Below, piece after piece: positions 46,481 through 57,927 of a stretch of DNA of 64,000 bases (position 1 is the stretch's first letter; each line of letters begins with the position of its first letter). Both the position numbers and the translations under genes were made by a program. The notes below the pieces were generated by a model. That model searched no databases and had not been told where the DNA came from. It saw nothing but the letters and a program-made list of their open reading frames with translations. Origin of the DNA: Anagrus nilaparvatae (lineage: Eukaryota; Arthropoda; Insecta; Hymenoptera; Mymaridae); assembly GCA_022575985.1 (NCBI GenBank), contig JAKSXM010000014.1, forward strand, positions 21,700,001 through 21,764,000, written 5' to 3'.

Positions 46481-48764
46481 TCTATCAGCTAACATTTACA
46501 AGGATCTCTGATAACATACGTATCTGAAATTTTAAAAATTATGGTAATTTAAAAAAATAAAACTTATGGTACAATAATTTATGGTCATAACCAAGGTCAT
46601 AATATAACTCAAAACCGCATTATTTCCTTTGGTATGTTCAAAATTTTAGTTAGGGTTAATAAATTTTCTTTATAAAAAAAAAACTATATTATTTATTATG
46701 GTTTTACTTTAATCATTATTTTGTCATTATATTCACATTTAATATATAAATTTTACTAAATTGTATATTACGACAACAGCGTTTTTTTAATACCTTATTA
46801 ATAATACTATAATATCAAAAATACTTTAAATGTATTTTTTATAACAGTTGTATTTAATGGTTTTAGCAAACATGTAAAATAGGATTCTATAAAAAATATA
46901 TGCTTTATGAATCATCAAATTCATTAAAAAACTATTTATAAAATAGATATTTATATAAAAGAATGTATTGATAAAAAATTGTTTTCATTCCTTTTTTTTT
47001 CTTTTTAAAAAGTGTAATAATTGATGTATTATTCTTGGAAAAAACATATAAGAAATTCCATATCAAATGGCCTGCAGGATCACGGAAATCGAGTTAAGCT
47101 ATTTTTTTTCTCCAGAAGTGTAACAAAAAATATGTAACCTCCCAGTTTCTTTAAGCTTTCTAGGTCAAATTCTCGGTTTATGCCCCATTGGTAAATTAAC
47201 TTAAAATTTACTTACTATATTTCTACTGATTTCATTTTACAATATTGTCTTTGAGCTTTAACATTTAAAAAAAAGCAGGTTCAATTTTCTTTTAAAATTC
47301 TTGATTAATGACCTATTTATATTCACTAAAAATAAACCTTTGGAATAAACTAATTTTAAATTTCCAATTCAAAAAATGATATTTCCATATGTAAATCTGA
47401 CTAGAAATTCTGATTCCTTATTGGAAAATTTGACACATTGTTTATTTCTAAGGGTATATGTATGAGTAGGGCAAAATTTTAAAGTTAAACGGAGTACTTA
47501 AAAAAGTGTAACAAAAATTTTTTTTTTTTTTTTTGAATTTCACAAAAAAAATGTTAAGTTATGATTTTGAACTTTAAAATTTTATTTTTCAAGTTTACGA
47601 AATATTATATGCCTATGAAAAATTTTCTGAGAAATAATTTAGTCAACTGATTTAAAACAAAATATTTGAAAAAATAGTAATTTAAAAAATATTTAATAGC
47701 AATAGTAATATTTAATTATAATATAAAATAGTAATTTAAAAAATATCATTTTTGCCCTCCCGGGCGTAAAACTCGTATGCGTAAAGAATTTTCTGCTCTT
47801 GTTCTACGCCTAGGTAGGCAAAAAATATTGTAAGCGCCATGGGCGAAATACTTTAGATACTTGCGTGAACACATATCATAGCTAGTGCTCACGCTAGTGC
47901 CAAAATTTTTACGCCCTTGATACTTAATATACTATTTTTTCTCTAGAGCTTTTGAATCCTCTTACCTCATAAATAATATGTATAATGGGTAAAGATAGGT
48001 TATAAAATAAGAAATTTAAGTTCATTTTAAGACAATGTAAAGCTTTGTCTATTATCTCTTTTAAGTTGACAAAATGACTAATAATTTTCTAGAGCATGCA
48101 CAGACCAAAGCAACTTTTTGACACTGAAGTTCTGAAAAGGATAATAGTTTTCAATACAAATAAGCATTTGGATTAGCAATAATAAAAAAATTTTGTTTCA
48201 AAAATTTTGTTTTTGTTTGATGTCAAAAATTGAGAATTGAATCTAGATAGTTAAAAAAATAGTTGGGACCGATTTTCGTGGCCCTTCAGTCTAAGTTGGA
48301 CTCAATGAATATTAAATCTCTCATGTATTAAAATATAATATTATTGATCACGTAATATTTTGTTCACATATGTTATATTTTATTTTTTTTACCATTTTAG
48401 AGGGTTAAAAAGAACAAAAAAATATAAATTAAAATTGTAATTAATAAATCATTAAATAAAAATAATAATTATTTTCCATTGTAATAAGCGCATAGTTTAT
48501 GTATACATTTTTCATATAGAATTTATTTGTAAAATTTTAAGTACACAGATGTGAAATGAAAAGTGGTCCCTAAAAATAATTTGCTTTCCTATTTTTTGTT
48601 TGCTGATCATGAATCTTTTGGTTCTTTTTTCAGAAGTTGACCATTTTCACCTAAATATATCCATTTTCGCATTTTTGGCCAAAAATGAGCTAAGTTTTTT
48701 AGTAGAAAACTTTAAATTTTTTGATTGACAAATACAATCAGGCCGTTTTACAGAGTACGTTTCT
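46481..48764. other. Intergenic apart from the family E partner
   Basis: AT-rich DNA without a credible coding frame. Poly-T runs at 47519-47534. Only the family E copy at 47750-47940 is recognised. Confidence 0.5.
47750..47940 (-). repeat. Family E repeat, right partner of an inverted pair
   Basis: Reverse complement of the segment at 42220-42437. It is richer in GC than its flanks (CCTCCCGGGCGTAAAACTCG, CGCCATGGGCGAAATAC, GCTCACGCTAGTGCC). No coding frame. Confidence 0.78.
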
Positions 48765-49120
48765 TCAGGAGTAGCATTTACAATTGAAAGCAAATAAAAT
48801 CAAATAACCAACTTGCTGAAATACAAAACTGGAGCAGGAAAAAAGCAGTTAGGTATCTAAGACTTAATCTGGATACACAAACAACAAGGTTTTTTTAAAT
48901 AAAATAAAATTAGAGGACAGTCCAATGTGCAACGGTAACAACAACATAGCGACAATCAAGCATGTACTTATCTGTTACCTATATAAAAACAACAGAGACA
49001 GGTGCCTAAAACAAATTATAAAAAAAAACAGCATAATTTGAAATAATCCAAACTTAAGCAATATTTTATGAACAAGAAACACTTTTTATATTAAAAAACT
49101 ACTAGAATATCTACAGCATA
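48765..49120 (+). pseudogene. LINE 3'-terminal remnant (post-RNase H zinc-knuckle region)
   Basis: Decayed C-terminus of a non-LTR ORF2. Near 48833 NWSRKKAVRYLRLNLDTQTT corresponds to the LSRKEqvxLtRLRiGHTrlT segment of jockey/I-type elements. From 48916 the frame EDSPMCNGNNNIATIKHVLI, then CYLYKNNRDRCLK, matches the (P)PxCxxC...TvkHILxxCPxYxxxR zinc-knuckle, with the second Cys lost and the His-Cys spacing shortened. It ends at a stop near 49038. The rest of the element is absent. Confidence 0.65.
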
Positions 49121-51744
49121 TAAATTTTCAAATTTAAAAGCATACACATAAAGCCAAATAATGCACTTCCTTTATCTGGAATAATTATTCCAATGAGCAT
49201 TGGATGCATCTGATAAAAAATAAAATAAACTTAGCATAAATGCCTCCATAGCAACGATAATAAAACGCCAATAAACATATATTTTAGAGGCCACTTTTAC
49301 TCCAGTCAAAATACGGGTTTGGGTGTACTTACGGTTGCGAGTACGAGATTTGCTCTAGTATAGGTTTTTTGAGTCGCTGAATACGAAAATTGGGGTCTTT
49401 TGGTAAAGAAAATGGAGTTTCACCTTTAAATTTGCAAAAACTACCCCCAAAAGGGTGTATTTTTGATATATTCGCGTTTTGAGTTGATAGATTTGCCCAA
49501 GAATTGGTTTTTTAAGGGTTTTGTGGGTCGCTAATTAAGAATCTCGATGATTTTTTAAGGTAGCATTAATATTTCACCCTTAAATTAGCTAAAACTACCC
49601 CCCAAAATGGGTCGCTGAAAACGAATTTCATATATTTTTTATGAATAATTAATATATCACCCCTTAATTAGCTAAAACTACCCCTAAAATGGACGTTTTT
49701 GCTATTTCTGCATTTTGTACACCCAGATTAGGACCATGGGGGTTTTTAGGGTCACTGAAAACAAATTTCATGGATTTTTGGTTCCTCAAAGAGGAACCAT
49801 TGTATTAGGTCAAAATTTGATTTTCATATTTTTTGGCATATAAGCACGTTTTGGGACCCTAGGAAGCTAAAAAATCGGTTTTTAAAAAAAGTCTGTATGT
49901 GTGTGTGTGTACGTACGTATGTAATCGGTGATATTTCACAAATATTATAGAATTAAGACCTAATTTTTTTTTCAAAAATTTTTTCACCAAAAAAGCTCGA
50001 GGTACTTTTTTTTTTTTTAATTTGGATGTAATACCTCATTTATTTCCACGAAAGTACTTATATTTGAAAGTATGGTTTTTAATCTATATCTCGAAACTGA
50101 CACTTAATTTTTTGAAAATTTTTTTCCCAAAATTTTTTTCACGAAAAAATACAAAAAATACAAATTTTTTTTTTCTTTTTGGACGTAGTACCTAATTTAT
50201 TTCCATGGAAGTACTAGTTTTAAGAACCTTGTTTATTGTTATTTTTTGGATATGATACTTAATTTTTTCAAATTTTTTTTTGTCAAAATTAAAAAAATAA
50301 AAAAATAAAAAAAAATGCAATATTTTTTTTTTTTGGGTGTAATACCTCATTTAATTCTATGAAAGTATAATATCTGAAAATATTGTAACTAGTGATATTT
50401 CAAAACCATTATCGAATTAAGACCTAATTTTTTTTTCAAACATTTTTTTATCAAAAAATCTCAAACCCCCCGTTTTTTTTTTTTATTTGGATGTAATACC
50501 TCATTTATTTCCATGAAAGTACTTATATTTAAAAGTATAGTTTTCAAATGATATCTCGAATCGGATACTTAATTTTCTGAAAATTTTTTTTCTAAAATTT
50601 TTTTCACAAAAAAATACAAAAAATACGAAACTTTTTTTTCTTTTTGGACGTAGTACCTAATTTATTTCTATGAAAGTACTTGTTTTAAGAACCTCGTTTA
50701 CAGTAATTTTTTGGAATTGATACTTAATTTTTTCAAAATTTTTATTCTCAAAATTAAAAAAAAAGAAAAATAAAAAAAATTGCAATATTTATTTTTTTTT
50801 TTTGGTGTAATACCTCATTTAATTCTATGAAAGTACTAATATCTGAAAATATTATAACTAGTGATATTTCAAAACCATTATCGAATGAATACCTAACTTT
50901 GTTTTCCAAAAATTTGTTTATTAAAAAAATCTCAAAATACTTTTTTTTTTTTTAATTTGGATTTAATACCTCATTAATTTCCATGAAATTACTTATATTT
51001 GAAATTATGATTTTTCTCGATATCTTGAATCTGATAATTAATTTTTTGAAAATTTTTTTCTCCAAAATCTTCGTCACAAAAAAATAAATAAAACACCAAA
51101 TTTATTTTTCGTTTTGGACATATCTAATTTATTTTAATGAGAGTACAAGTTTTAGAAATTTAGTTTATAGTAATTTTTTGTATCCGATCACAATTTTTTT
51201 TTTTATTTTGATATAAATTATAACACACAAGAAAAAATGATGGAAATCTTGCCTCTTTTTGACTTCCTTGGATTATTTTGCTCGTTGCTATGTTTATTTA
51301 TGTATGTAGCTTAATGAAATTATAAACAATAATAAACAGCCTAAAAATATTAAATGGTTATGTTTGCATTTTAAAATTAAGATTTGAAAGTTATATTGGC
51401 ATTTTTTAAAGAATCAAACAATTTATAGAATTAAATAATTTATTATTTTGTGATTAATAGAAATAATATAAATAATGTTAAAATCTTGAAATGCAAGAAG
51501 TACACTGAGAAAATAAATTATAAGAAATTATTATAAATTCTGGTAATAACTCCTATCTTTTTATAATAAGTGAGCGAATATTTGTAATTTTCGCATCGTT
51601 ACCAACCACTTCTTTGACAAAACAAAAAAATCATGTTACCCAATATTTTAATTACACTGAGAAAACAAGAACAATATTTTTTACTATATTTTATAGTAAC
51701 GCGCGACCCACCTGTCAATTCAGGGAAAAAATAATATACGCAAA

Positions 51745-52018
51745 GTCTATTTACCCAGAAATTTTTTACGTAAAATGCACTCACGCATTTACAAAAAAAA
51801 AATATTTTGAACCTCAACTTGAGGTTTGTTTTGTTTGCTTTTCTGCACTCTGCACTGAATATTAAAATTTTTTTTTGAAAAATTAACTATTTTTTTAGTA
51901 CTTCATAAGATTTAAATGTAATTTTTAAAAAAATTTAATTATTATGTGTGAAATCTTTGAAAAAAAGTTTCTGAAATTTCAAGGTTATCTATCCAGAATT
52001 TCTGGGTAAATAGACGCA
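51745..52018. repeat. Inverted pair inside the family B tail
   Basis: GTCTATTTACCCAGAAATT (51747-51765) and AATTTCTGGGTAAATAGAC (51998-52016) are perfect 19-base complements enclosing about 230 AT-rich bases. Probably a small MITE. Confidence 0.75.
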
Positions 52019-52136
52019 GCCTTTTAATTATTAAGGGATAATTATATATTCTAATAAAATAAAATTTTATAAAAAAAAATAAAATTAGCTTTTTTTATAT
52101 TTGTCTCTTTTTAATTATGCAAAAATTATTTAAAAT

Positions 52137-52190
52137 CCATTAACGCCGGCGCGACCAATCCATGGACGCTAGAATTTTCACTTTGATAAC
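52137..52190 (-). repeat. Solitary end of the AACCCATTAGCGC MITE family
   Basis: CCATTAACGCCGGCGCGACC AATCCATGGACGCTAGAATTTT matches the left end of the element at 34363. No second end is found nearby. Confidence 0.7.
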
Positions 52191-53084
52191 AAAATGATCT
52201 TAATAATCTACTTTACCAGCTACTAAAAACAAAAAATTTATGTATAATTGCATGGTTATAATCAATAATATTTGTTGTAAATTAAGATTACAGCTCATTG
52301 TTTGAGGAACCTCAGTGCCAGCTAGTTGGCAGGGTATTTTATTAATCATTAATATATCACCCCTTAATTAGCTAAAACTACCCCCAAAAATGAACGTTTT
52401 TGCTATTTCAGCATTTTGAGCACCCAGATTAGGACCATGGGGGTTTTTTGGGTCGCTGAAAACGAATTTCATGGATTTTTTTATCAATAATTAATATATC
52501 ACCCCTTAATTAGCTAAAACTACCCCTAAAATCTACGACCCAAATAACCCTCATGGACCTAATCTGGGCGTACAAAATGCAGAAATAGCAAAAACGTCCA
52601 TTTTAGGGGTAGTTTTAGCTAATTTAGTGGTGTTATATTAATTGTTCATTTAAAAATCCATGAAATTCGTTTTCAGCGACCCAAAAAACCCTTCTGGACC
52701 TAATCTGGTCGCGAAAAGTGTGAAAATGGGGAAAACACCCCTTTTAGGGGGTAGTTTTAGCTAATTTAAGGGTGAAATATTAATGTTACTTTAAAAAATC
52801 ATCGAGATTCTTAATTAGCGACCCAAAAAACCCTTAGAAACCAATTCTTGGGCAAATCTATCGACTCAGAACGCGAATAATTCAAAAATACACCCTTTTG
52901 GGGGTAGTTTTTGCAAATTTAAGGGTAAAGCCCCATTTTCTTTACCAAATGACCCCGATTTTCGTGTTCAGCGACACAAAAAACCTATACTAGAGCGAAT
53001 CTCGTATTCGCAACCGTAAGTACACCCCCCCCCGTATTTTGACTGGAGTATTTGTAGTGTCATCACAATCACATGCTAGTTGAA

Positions 53085-53530
53085 TAACGCCTTAGCGCAG
53101 TAGACAGCCAGGAGGATAAGCTTCCTCTAAACAAAGAAAGAAGAAGAAGAAAAAATAAGAGGGTCACAACGGTAACAGAATGCGCAGAGATAAAAAATCG
53201 CAATGTACACATTACGTAGCGTCTGCGCTTGCGACCCTCATTTTCGACATTTGTAGAATCAGCCATAAAGTCAAAATATCTATTTTTTAAACACAAGACA
53301 AAATACTGGTTTTGACTTTGCATTCAGTTTGCGTGCGGACATCATGCAAAAGTCGAACCCCATATTACATATTTTTACATATAATAGGCAAAAATGCCGT
53401 TTCCCTAGAGTAGAAAATAGGATTATTTTGCCCTAGATACATAAAATCGTATTGTGCGCATTACGTTGCAGCAGTGCTTGCGGTTGTGACCCCCTTTTAC
53501 GGCGTTTGTAGAACCAGTCTTAGGTTCTAT
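53085..53530. repeat. Family F repeats, two degraded copies
   Basis: 53150-53275 and 53445-53528 both contain CGCATTACGTTGC / ACATTACGTAGC, then GCTTGCGnnnGTGACCC and TTTGTAGAAyCAGyC. These are the complement of the arms of the foldback MITE at 26186-26337. Copy 1 has an internal inverted pair (GAGGGTCACAACGGT against GCTTGCGACCCTC). The two open frames here (53069-53323, 53520-53771) are repeat translations. Confidence 0.7.
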
Positions 53531-54390
53531 TTCCAGAAACCATAAAATCGAGGCTTACTCGAGGGCTTACTGCAAACGCAATGTGCCTCGGTTTAACGGT
53601 TTCTGTTGATAGGGCCTTATGGACTAGGTCCGTATAGAATTTTTCGGTGTCAAAAAATACGTGCGTCAGAGAATAAGAGCTTTCTGGCCGCTGACCAGAA
53701 AAAATACTTGCAACATTTTTGTAAAATACTTTATAATAGTACCAATAAAATTTATATTTATATTTTTTCATTTTTCATTCATAATCAAGTACTAATACAA
53801 AATGAAAATGTATTATTGTTAATATGCTATGTTTTCACGAATTTCACGGTAAATCATAAAAATGATTATTTAATCGAAAAGTGAATTGATTAGAAATTGT
53901 CTTTTCATTTTTCTAATCTAGCACACACAAGTCTAAATTTAAATCATCTTAGGAAAACTTATAGTGTTTTAAAAAGGCTAAAAAATATTTAATTTTTTTA
54001 ATAAAATTTTTTAATTTATCAAAATTTAGACATTTTTTTAAACCAAAAAGTTTCCTTCAAATAAAAAAGTTTTTATATTAAAATCTTAACTTTGTTTAAA
54101 AAATTTAAAGGTAAAGTAAAAAAATAATGAAATTTTATATATCATGCATTAAAATATCATAATTTGATATTTTTTACATAAAGAATAAATTTAAGTAAAG
54201 AAATGAAAAACTGTCAAGACTAAAGTAACCCATAATGTTAGACATACAGCTGAAGGGTAGATAGTGGAGTATAAGAAATTCTCTCTTTTCCTTATATTTT
54301 TAAGCACACAAATACATTTATAAATTTAATCACACACGTAAATTCGTGCTTGTAAAAAAAAGAGAGGAAGAATTTTTTTTTATTTTTATT
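53531..54390. other. Intergenic, no gene seen
   Basis: AT-rich from 53700 on. 53530-53700 is mixed and probably the tail of the family F region. No coding frame is supported. Confidence 0.5.
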
Positions 54391-54399
54391 GTATACACC

Positions 54400-54560
54400 A
54401 CTGCGTTCTTTGGGAAAAGTTTTGTTGTTTGAAGCACAGCGCGCACAACGCGCAGATCATTAATCATTCTCGGGAGTTTTAGCTTGACTAGGCAGGCGGA
54501 CGCCAACTATTCTGCTGCTGTTGTAACTGCTTACTGCGTGTATACTACTCTATCGCGATA
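54400..54560. promoter_or_regulatory. GC-richer unique block, candidate conserved regulatory element or promoter
   Basis: About 160 bases of balanced composition in an otherwise very AT-rich context: GAAGCACAGCGCGCACAACG CGCAGATC, ATTAATCATT (homeodomain-type core), GACTAGGCAGGCGGACGCCA, and TGCTGCTGTTGTAACTGCTT ACTGCGTGTATAC. No inverted repeats or copies elsewhere in the window, and no open frame. It looks unlike the repeat families, so regulatory function or a noncoding first exon is possible. Inference only. Confidence 0.4.
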
Positions 54561-55730
54561 TTTATTTCTTTGTGCTTATATAATATAAAATATAATAACT
54601 TAGAGAAATATATTTTATAAAATTTTCTCTTTTATAAGGGTTTATCAATCTACTTACTTATATAGATAAAGAGTTTTCTGCTTTGACGTAAAAAAGCAAG
54701 TATATATATTTCTTCTTCTTGTCGTTGTCATCTCACTGAATTGTTCTTTGAATAAAAGTATAATTATTATACGAGTGTTTCTGATGGTTCATTTTTTAAA
54801 GACAATACTTAGTATTTTATTACTAAAAACAAAATTAATCTTTTTAATGTAGACGTAAACCCTTATTTCATAGATATTATTTTTGCTGATAGGTGCATGA
54901 AATTTTAAAATAAATATTTATATTTTTTGGGTTACTGAATGCAGAAAGAAATGAGGAAGCTGCAAAAATAATTTATTGCTGCCTTTGGTAAAAAGGGGTA
55001 TCGTTTTGGTAAACAGCAATCCTAAAAACTTAAATATCCTTTAAAAATGTCGAAAAGCCAAAAAAGATAGAGTTGTGAGCAATTGGATCATTTTCAGTAA
55101 AAGCAGATATCATTTTCTCATCTTTTATGATAAACATATCTACTAGGCATTGTTTAGGGTTGCTGGCTCAACTATGCAATGTCTATCAGACATGATTACA
55201 TAAAAGATGTTTATGTGCTGGTGCAGAAAGGGCAAAAGGACTAAAGCTCTTTTAACTCTTGAACTTTTTGGGCTTAAATATTTCAAAAAAATATATGACT
55301 TTAATTTCGTAGTATAGGTTTGTTTTACAATTAATTTATTTCGTAAATTTAATAATCAGAGAAATTTATATTTATTTAAATTTTTAGTAGTTCTAAAAAA
55401 TTTACTCAATAATTTAAAAAAAATTTACAAGAAATAAAAACATAATTTTATTTTAATTTTATAATTAAAATTTTAATTTGTAATTCTTGGAACTAATCAT
55501 CAAAATTACTAATTAATTTTTGAAAAAATTAGTCAATAAAAAAATTGAATAATGAAAAAAGCGCAAAAGAAATTAAAATTGAATAAATAAGAAAAGGAGA
55601 AAAAATTTAGAAATGTATTTTTAATTTGAAAGTCGGTAACTACGTATATTAATCAGAAATTATAATTAAAATTATTATCTTTTAATTCAAATGTTTATGC
55701 GCAGCGTAATATTCTAGGACATAATTAAAA
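54561..55730. other. Intergenic, no gene seen
   Basis: AT-rich. 54950-55260 is slightly more balanced but carries no open frame or repeat. It forms the 5' flank of the gene at 55825. Confidence 0.5.
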
Positions 55731-55731
55731 G

Positions 55732-55738
55732 TATAAAA
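55732..55738 (+). promoter_or_regulatory. Candidate TATA box for the 55825 gene
   Basis: AGTATAAAATC lies 93 bases before the ATG, with an AT-rich leader between. No better box is seen closer to the start. Confidence 0.4.
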
Positions 55739-55824
55739 TCAAAAATTTAATTATTATTAACTTTAGTTTAACAACATTGCTTTATTGTAATAAAAGGAAA
55801 AGTGAAATATTAAATTCCAACATA

Positions 55825-56264
55825 ATGAAGTTGCATTTTTTAACATTTTTGTTGCTTTTGGGTTTATCAAACTTTGTTAAATCAGAATTAAATGAAAGAA
55901 AAGAACGTACACTTGTGAGTAAATAATATTTATTGCAAACAAATCTTATCTAAAAATAAATCATTTAAATTAATAAAAGGAAAATATTTAGGGTATTTTA
56001 GGTGACATTGTAGGAGGAGTTATAAATGCAGCACATAGCGCAGAACATTGTAGAAAATTATGCACAGGCAAAGGACATATAATACCTTTACCATCTTGTA
56101 TGTTAACTTGTAGACATCAAAAAGAAACCAGTTCACAAACACCACCACAACGACCAATCACAACAACAACTACAACTACTCAAGCACCTAATAATAATGA
56201 TCCTGGACAGTTCGATGATGGTTCAGGAAATCCTTATGATATTGATATAAGATTTGGACAGTAA
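55825..56264 (+). CDS. Secreted CX3C...CX3C protein with Thr-rich tail, two exons
   Basis: Exons 55825-55914 (30 codons) and 55992-56264 (90 codons plus stop), phase 0, 77-bp intron with donor CTT|GTGAGT and acceptor ATTTAG|GGT. The 120-residue product opens with a signal peptide (MKLHFLTFLLLLGLSNFVKS), so it should be secreted. The mature part carries one module with Cys 50, 54, 66, 70 (C-x3-C-x11-C-x3-C), the spacing expected of a disulfide-stapled helical hairpin. Then come seven consecutive Thr (87-93) in a Thr/Pro/Gln linker likely to be O-glycosylated, and an Asp-rich C-terminus. AATAAA overlaps the stop. It shares signal exon, phase-0 intron, Cys pattern and Thr-rich tail with the gene at 61824-62845. 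I know no named family. Helical-hairpin folds of this spacing occur in antimicrobial, inhibitory and channel-blocking peptides, but function here is open. Confidence 0.82.
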
Positions 56265-56887
56265 TAAAAAAATAAAAATTGTTATTTATTATTCTTCTTA
56301 ATATAAATAATTTATTTAATTTGAGATTTAATAAATAATATTTTTTTTATTTTAATTAATAATTTTTTATAAACAAATTAATATTTTATACTTCTAAAAC
56401 TGAAATAATTATTTAAATATTGTTTTAATATCGTGCATTTTTTTGCAATAAACTAGTCGATGTAAAATATTTAAATCTTAATTATTATAATATGTAATAT
56501 TGTTATCACCTGATAATTATGTTCACAAAAGATAAGAAAAATAAACTCTTAAGAATAATAAGATATTTATGTTAAAATTATATAATTATTCTTATGGAAA
56601 ATTACAGAATTACAGTTATTTTTTGAATATTTTTTTCTTAAGGGAGGCTTTACCTAATTTTGTACAAATTTTTACTGATTTTTAATGAAGGATTGTGTAA
56701 TAGGGGATAGACATATCGGTGTAAATTTTTTTTATTGTTTACATTTTTATTAAAGCTTATGAAAAAACTTTTGTTTATGTTTTTTGCGACGTCATTTTTG
56801 TGTGACAGAGATATAACTGCGTCGCTGAAAAAAAAATCAAAAGTTCTGTGCAGGATATCTTGATTTAAGATAATGTAAAAAAAACTA
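56265..56887. other. 3' flank and intergenic, no gene seen
   Basis: AT-rich. The minus-strand frame at 56650-56913 overlaps the start of a family C repeat and is not a gene. Confidence 0.5.
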
Positions 56888-57160
56888 TTAACAGGTTTTG
56901 TGTTTTCACACAATCAACGATAATAGAACATGTTCACTTATAACAGTTTTAACGTAAACTCACTTATTATTATAAGTCCTAGAACGTAATTATAATGAAG
57001 CCTGAAATATAATTTATCCTAAGTCCATAAACCTATTCTAAGTTCTTGTTCTTATCAGGGCCTGACTCCCACTTTAAATGATTCTAAGTCCCTAAATCCA
57101 AAAACGTCACTTTATCACCCGCATCCCTGCTGAACCCTATGAACATGTTCCATGTTTAAA
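56888..57160 (+). repeat. Family C repeat
   Basis: CACACAATCAACGATAATAG begins the left block, which continues AACATGTTCACTTATAACAG, ATTATTATAAGTCCTAGAAC, GAAGCCTGAAATATAATTTA and CTAAGTCCCTAAATCC. The right end is TATGAACATGTTCCATGTTT. The left palindrome is partly lost (ATAGAACATGTTCA). Confidence 0.8.
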
Positions 57161-57927
57161 AAAATTTGGTATGAGTTAAAACATATACTTTCGAGATGAC
57201 TTCAATTTTTTTCAAAAAAATTAATTAGAAATAGCAAAATTAAAATAAAAAAAGCGTACATTTTTCGGACAAAAGTAACTGTAACTCGAATTCATCCGAA
57301 ATTAATATACATTGTTTTAGTTATTCAACCAATTTGAAGTACATCGGTTTAATAGTTACAGCGCAATCATGCATAAATTAATCATTAAGCCTGTTTTGAG
57401 AAAAACGACTTCAAAGTTTCAGAAAAAATTTTTCAGTATTTTTAATTATTAAATTTTTATTTTTTTATCGTTCATATTGGAAAATCCAACTTTTTTCCTA
57501 GTAAATTTTGAACTATTTACTAATTTCTTTTTTTAATTGACACAGAATTTGGTTACGGAGTGGCTGAAATAAAATTCAAATTTTTATATTAACAACAAAA
57601 TTAATTATTTCAAAAAAACTAATGCCGGTAACTGTTCTGCCTTACCAGCCTCTTAACAATAGTTAGATGATGTGAGATACTAATGGAGCCATTTCTTTAA
57701 TTTAAAAAAAATACGTTTGATGATGCGCGAAACGTTTATTTATTGAATATATAATGAAAATTCAAGCAATTCCAAGCGCAGGAGCCTAACATATTGTCCT
57801 TATGATTGAGTCTTTCATTAATAATTAATATACCTTTTTATTGGTAAGCACAAACATTTTATAGCCTAAATTTAAAAAAAATTCAATAGTGGAAATATTC
57901 CGCTTGTGGATTGCGGAATTCTGCTTA
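57161..57927. other. Intergenic, no gene seen
   Basis: AT-rich with a possible repeat fragment at 57895-57925 (ATTCCGCTTGTGGATTGCGG, similar to the inner arm at 28617-28645). No coding frame. Confidence 0.5.

Larger units (their letters stand above)
49780..52336 (+). mobile_element. Family B element, copy 3 (most complete)
   Basis: Starts with the hairpin GGTTCCTCAAAGAGGAACC, a leader with GACCCTAGGAAGCTAAAAAA and a TG/ACGT tract, then at least three monomers of about 450 bases (GTGATATTTCAnAAnnATTAT at 49928, 50389 and 50860). A divergent tail follows. It ends ...GAGGAACCTCAGTGCCAGCT AGTTGGCAGGG, where TGCCAGCTAGTTGGCA is a terminal hairpin and GAGGAACC repeats the starting word in inverse. 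Family A sequence flanks it on both sides, so it is an insertion. Internal satellite monomers, a hairpin near one end and lack of TIRs suggest a Helitron/Helentron-like non-autonomous element, but the class is not proven. Confidence 0.75.
49299..53050. mobile_element. Family A element with a family B element nested in it
   Basis: Left end TACTCCAGTCAAAATACGGG and right end CCCGTATTTTGACTGGAGTA are perfect complements bordered by TA. The arms of about 450 bases run 49299-49775 and about 52345-53050, with many shared blocks (GGTTTTTTGGGTCGCTGAA, AATTAGCTAAAACTACCCC, TTTGCAAAAACTACCCC). Within each arm the same words recur in tandem, so each arm is itself repetitive. The middle is occupied by the family B insertion at 49780-52336. 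No transposase. Confidence 0.87.

Noticed and set aside
51599..51865. Opposed frames of 72 and 83 residues, both Cys-containing
   Set aside because: They are antisense to each other within the repetitive tail of the family B insertion, and have no signal peptide or splice support.
53069..53771. Minus-strand frames with Arg/Ser-rich sequence
   Set aside because: They coincide with family F repeat copies and lack any recognised domain.
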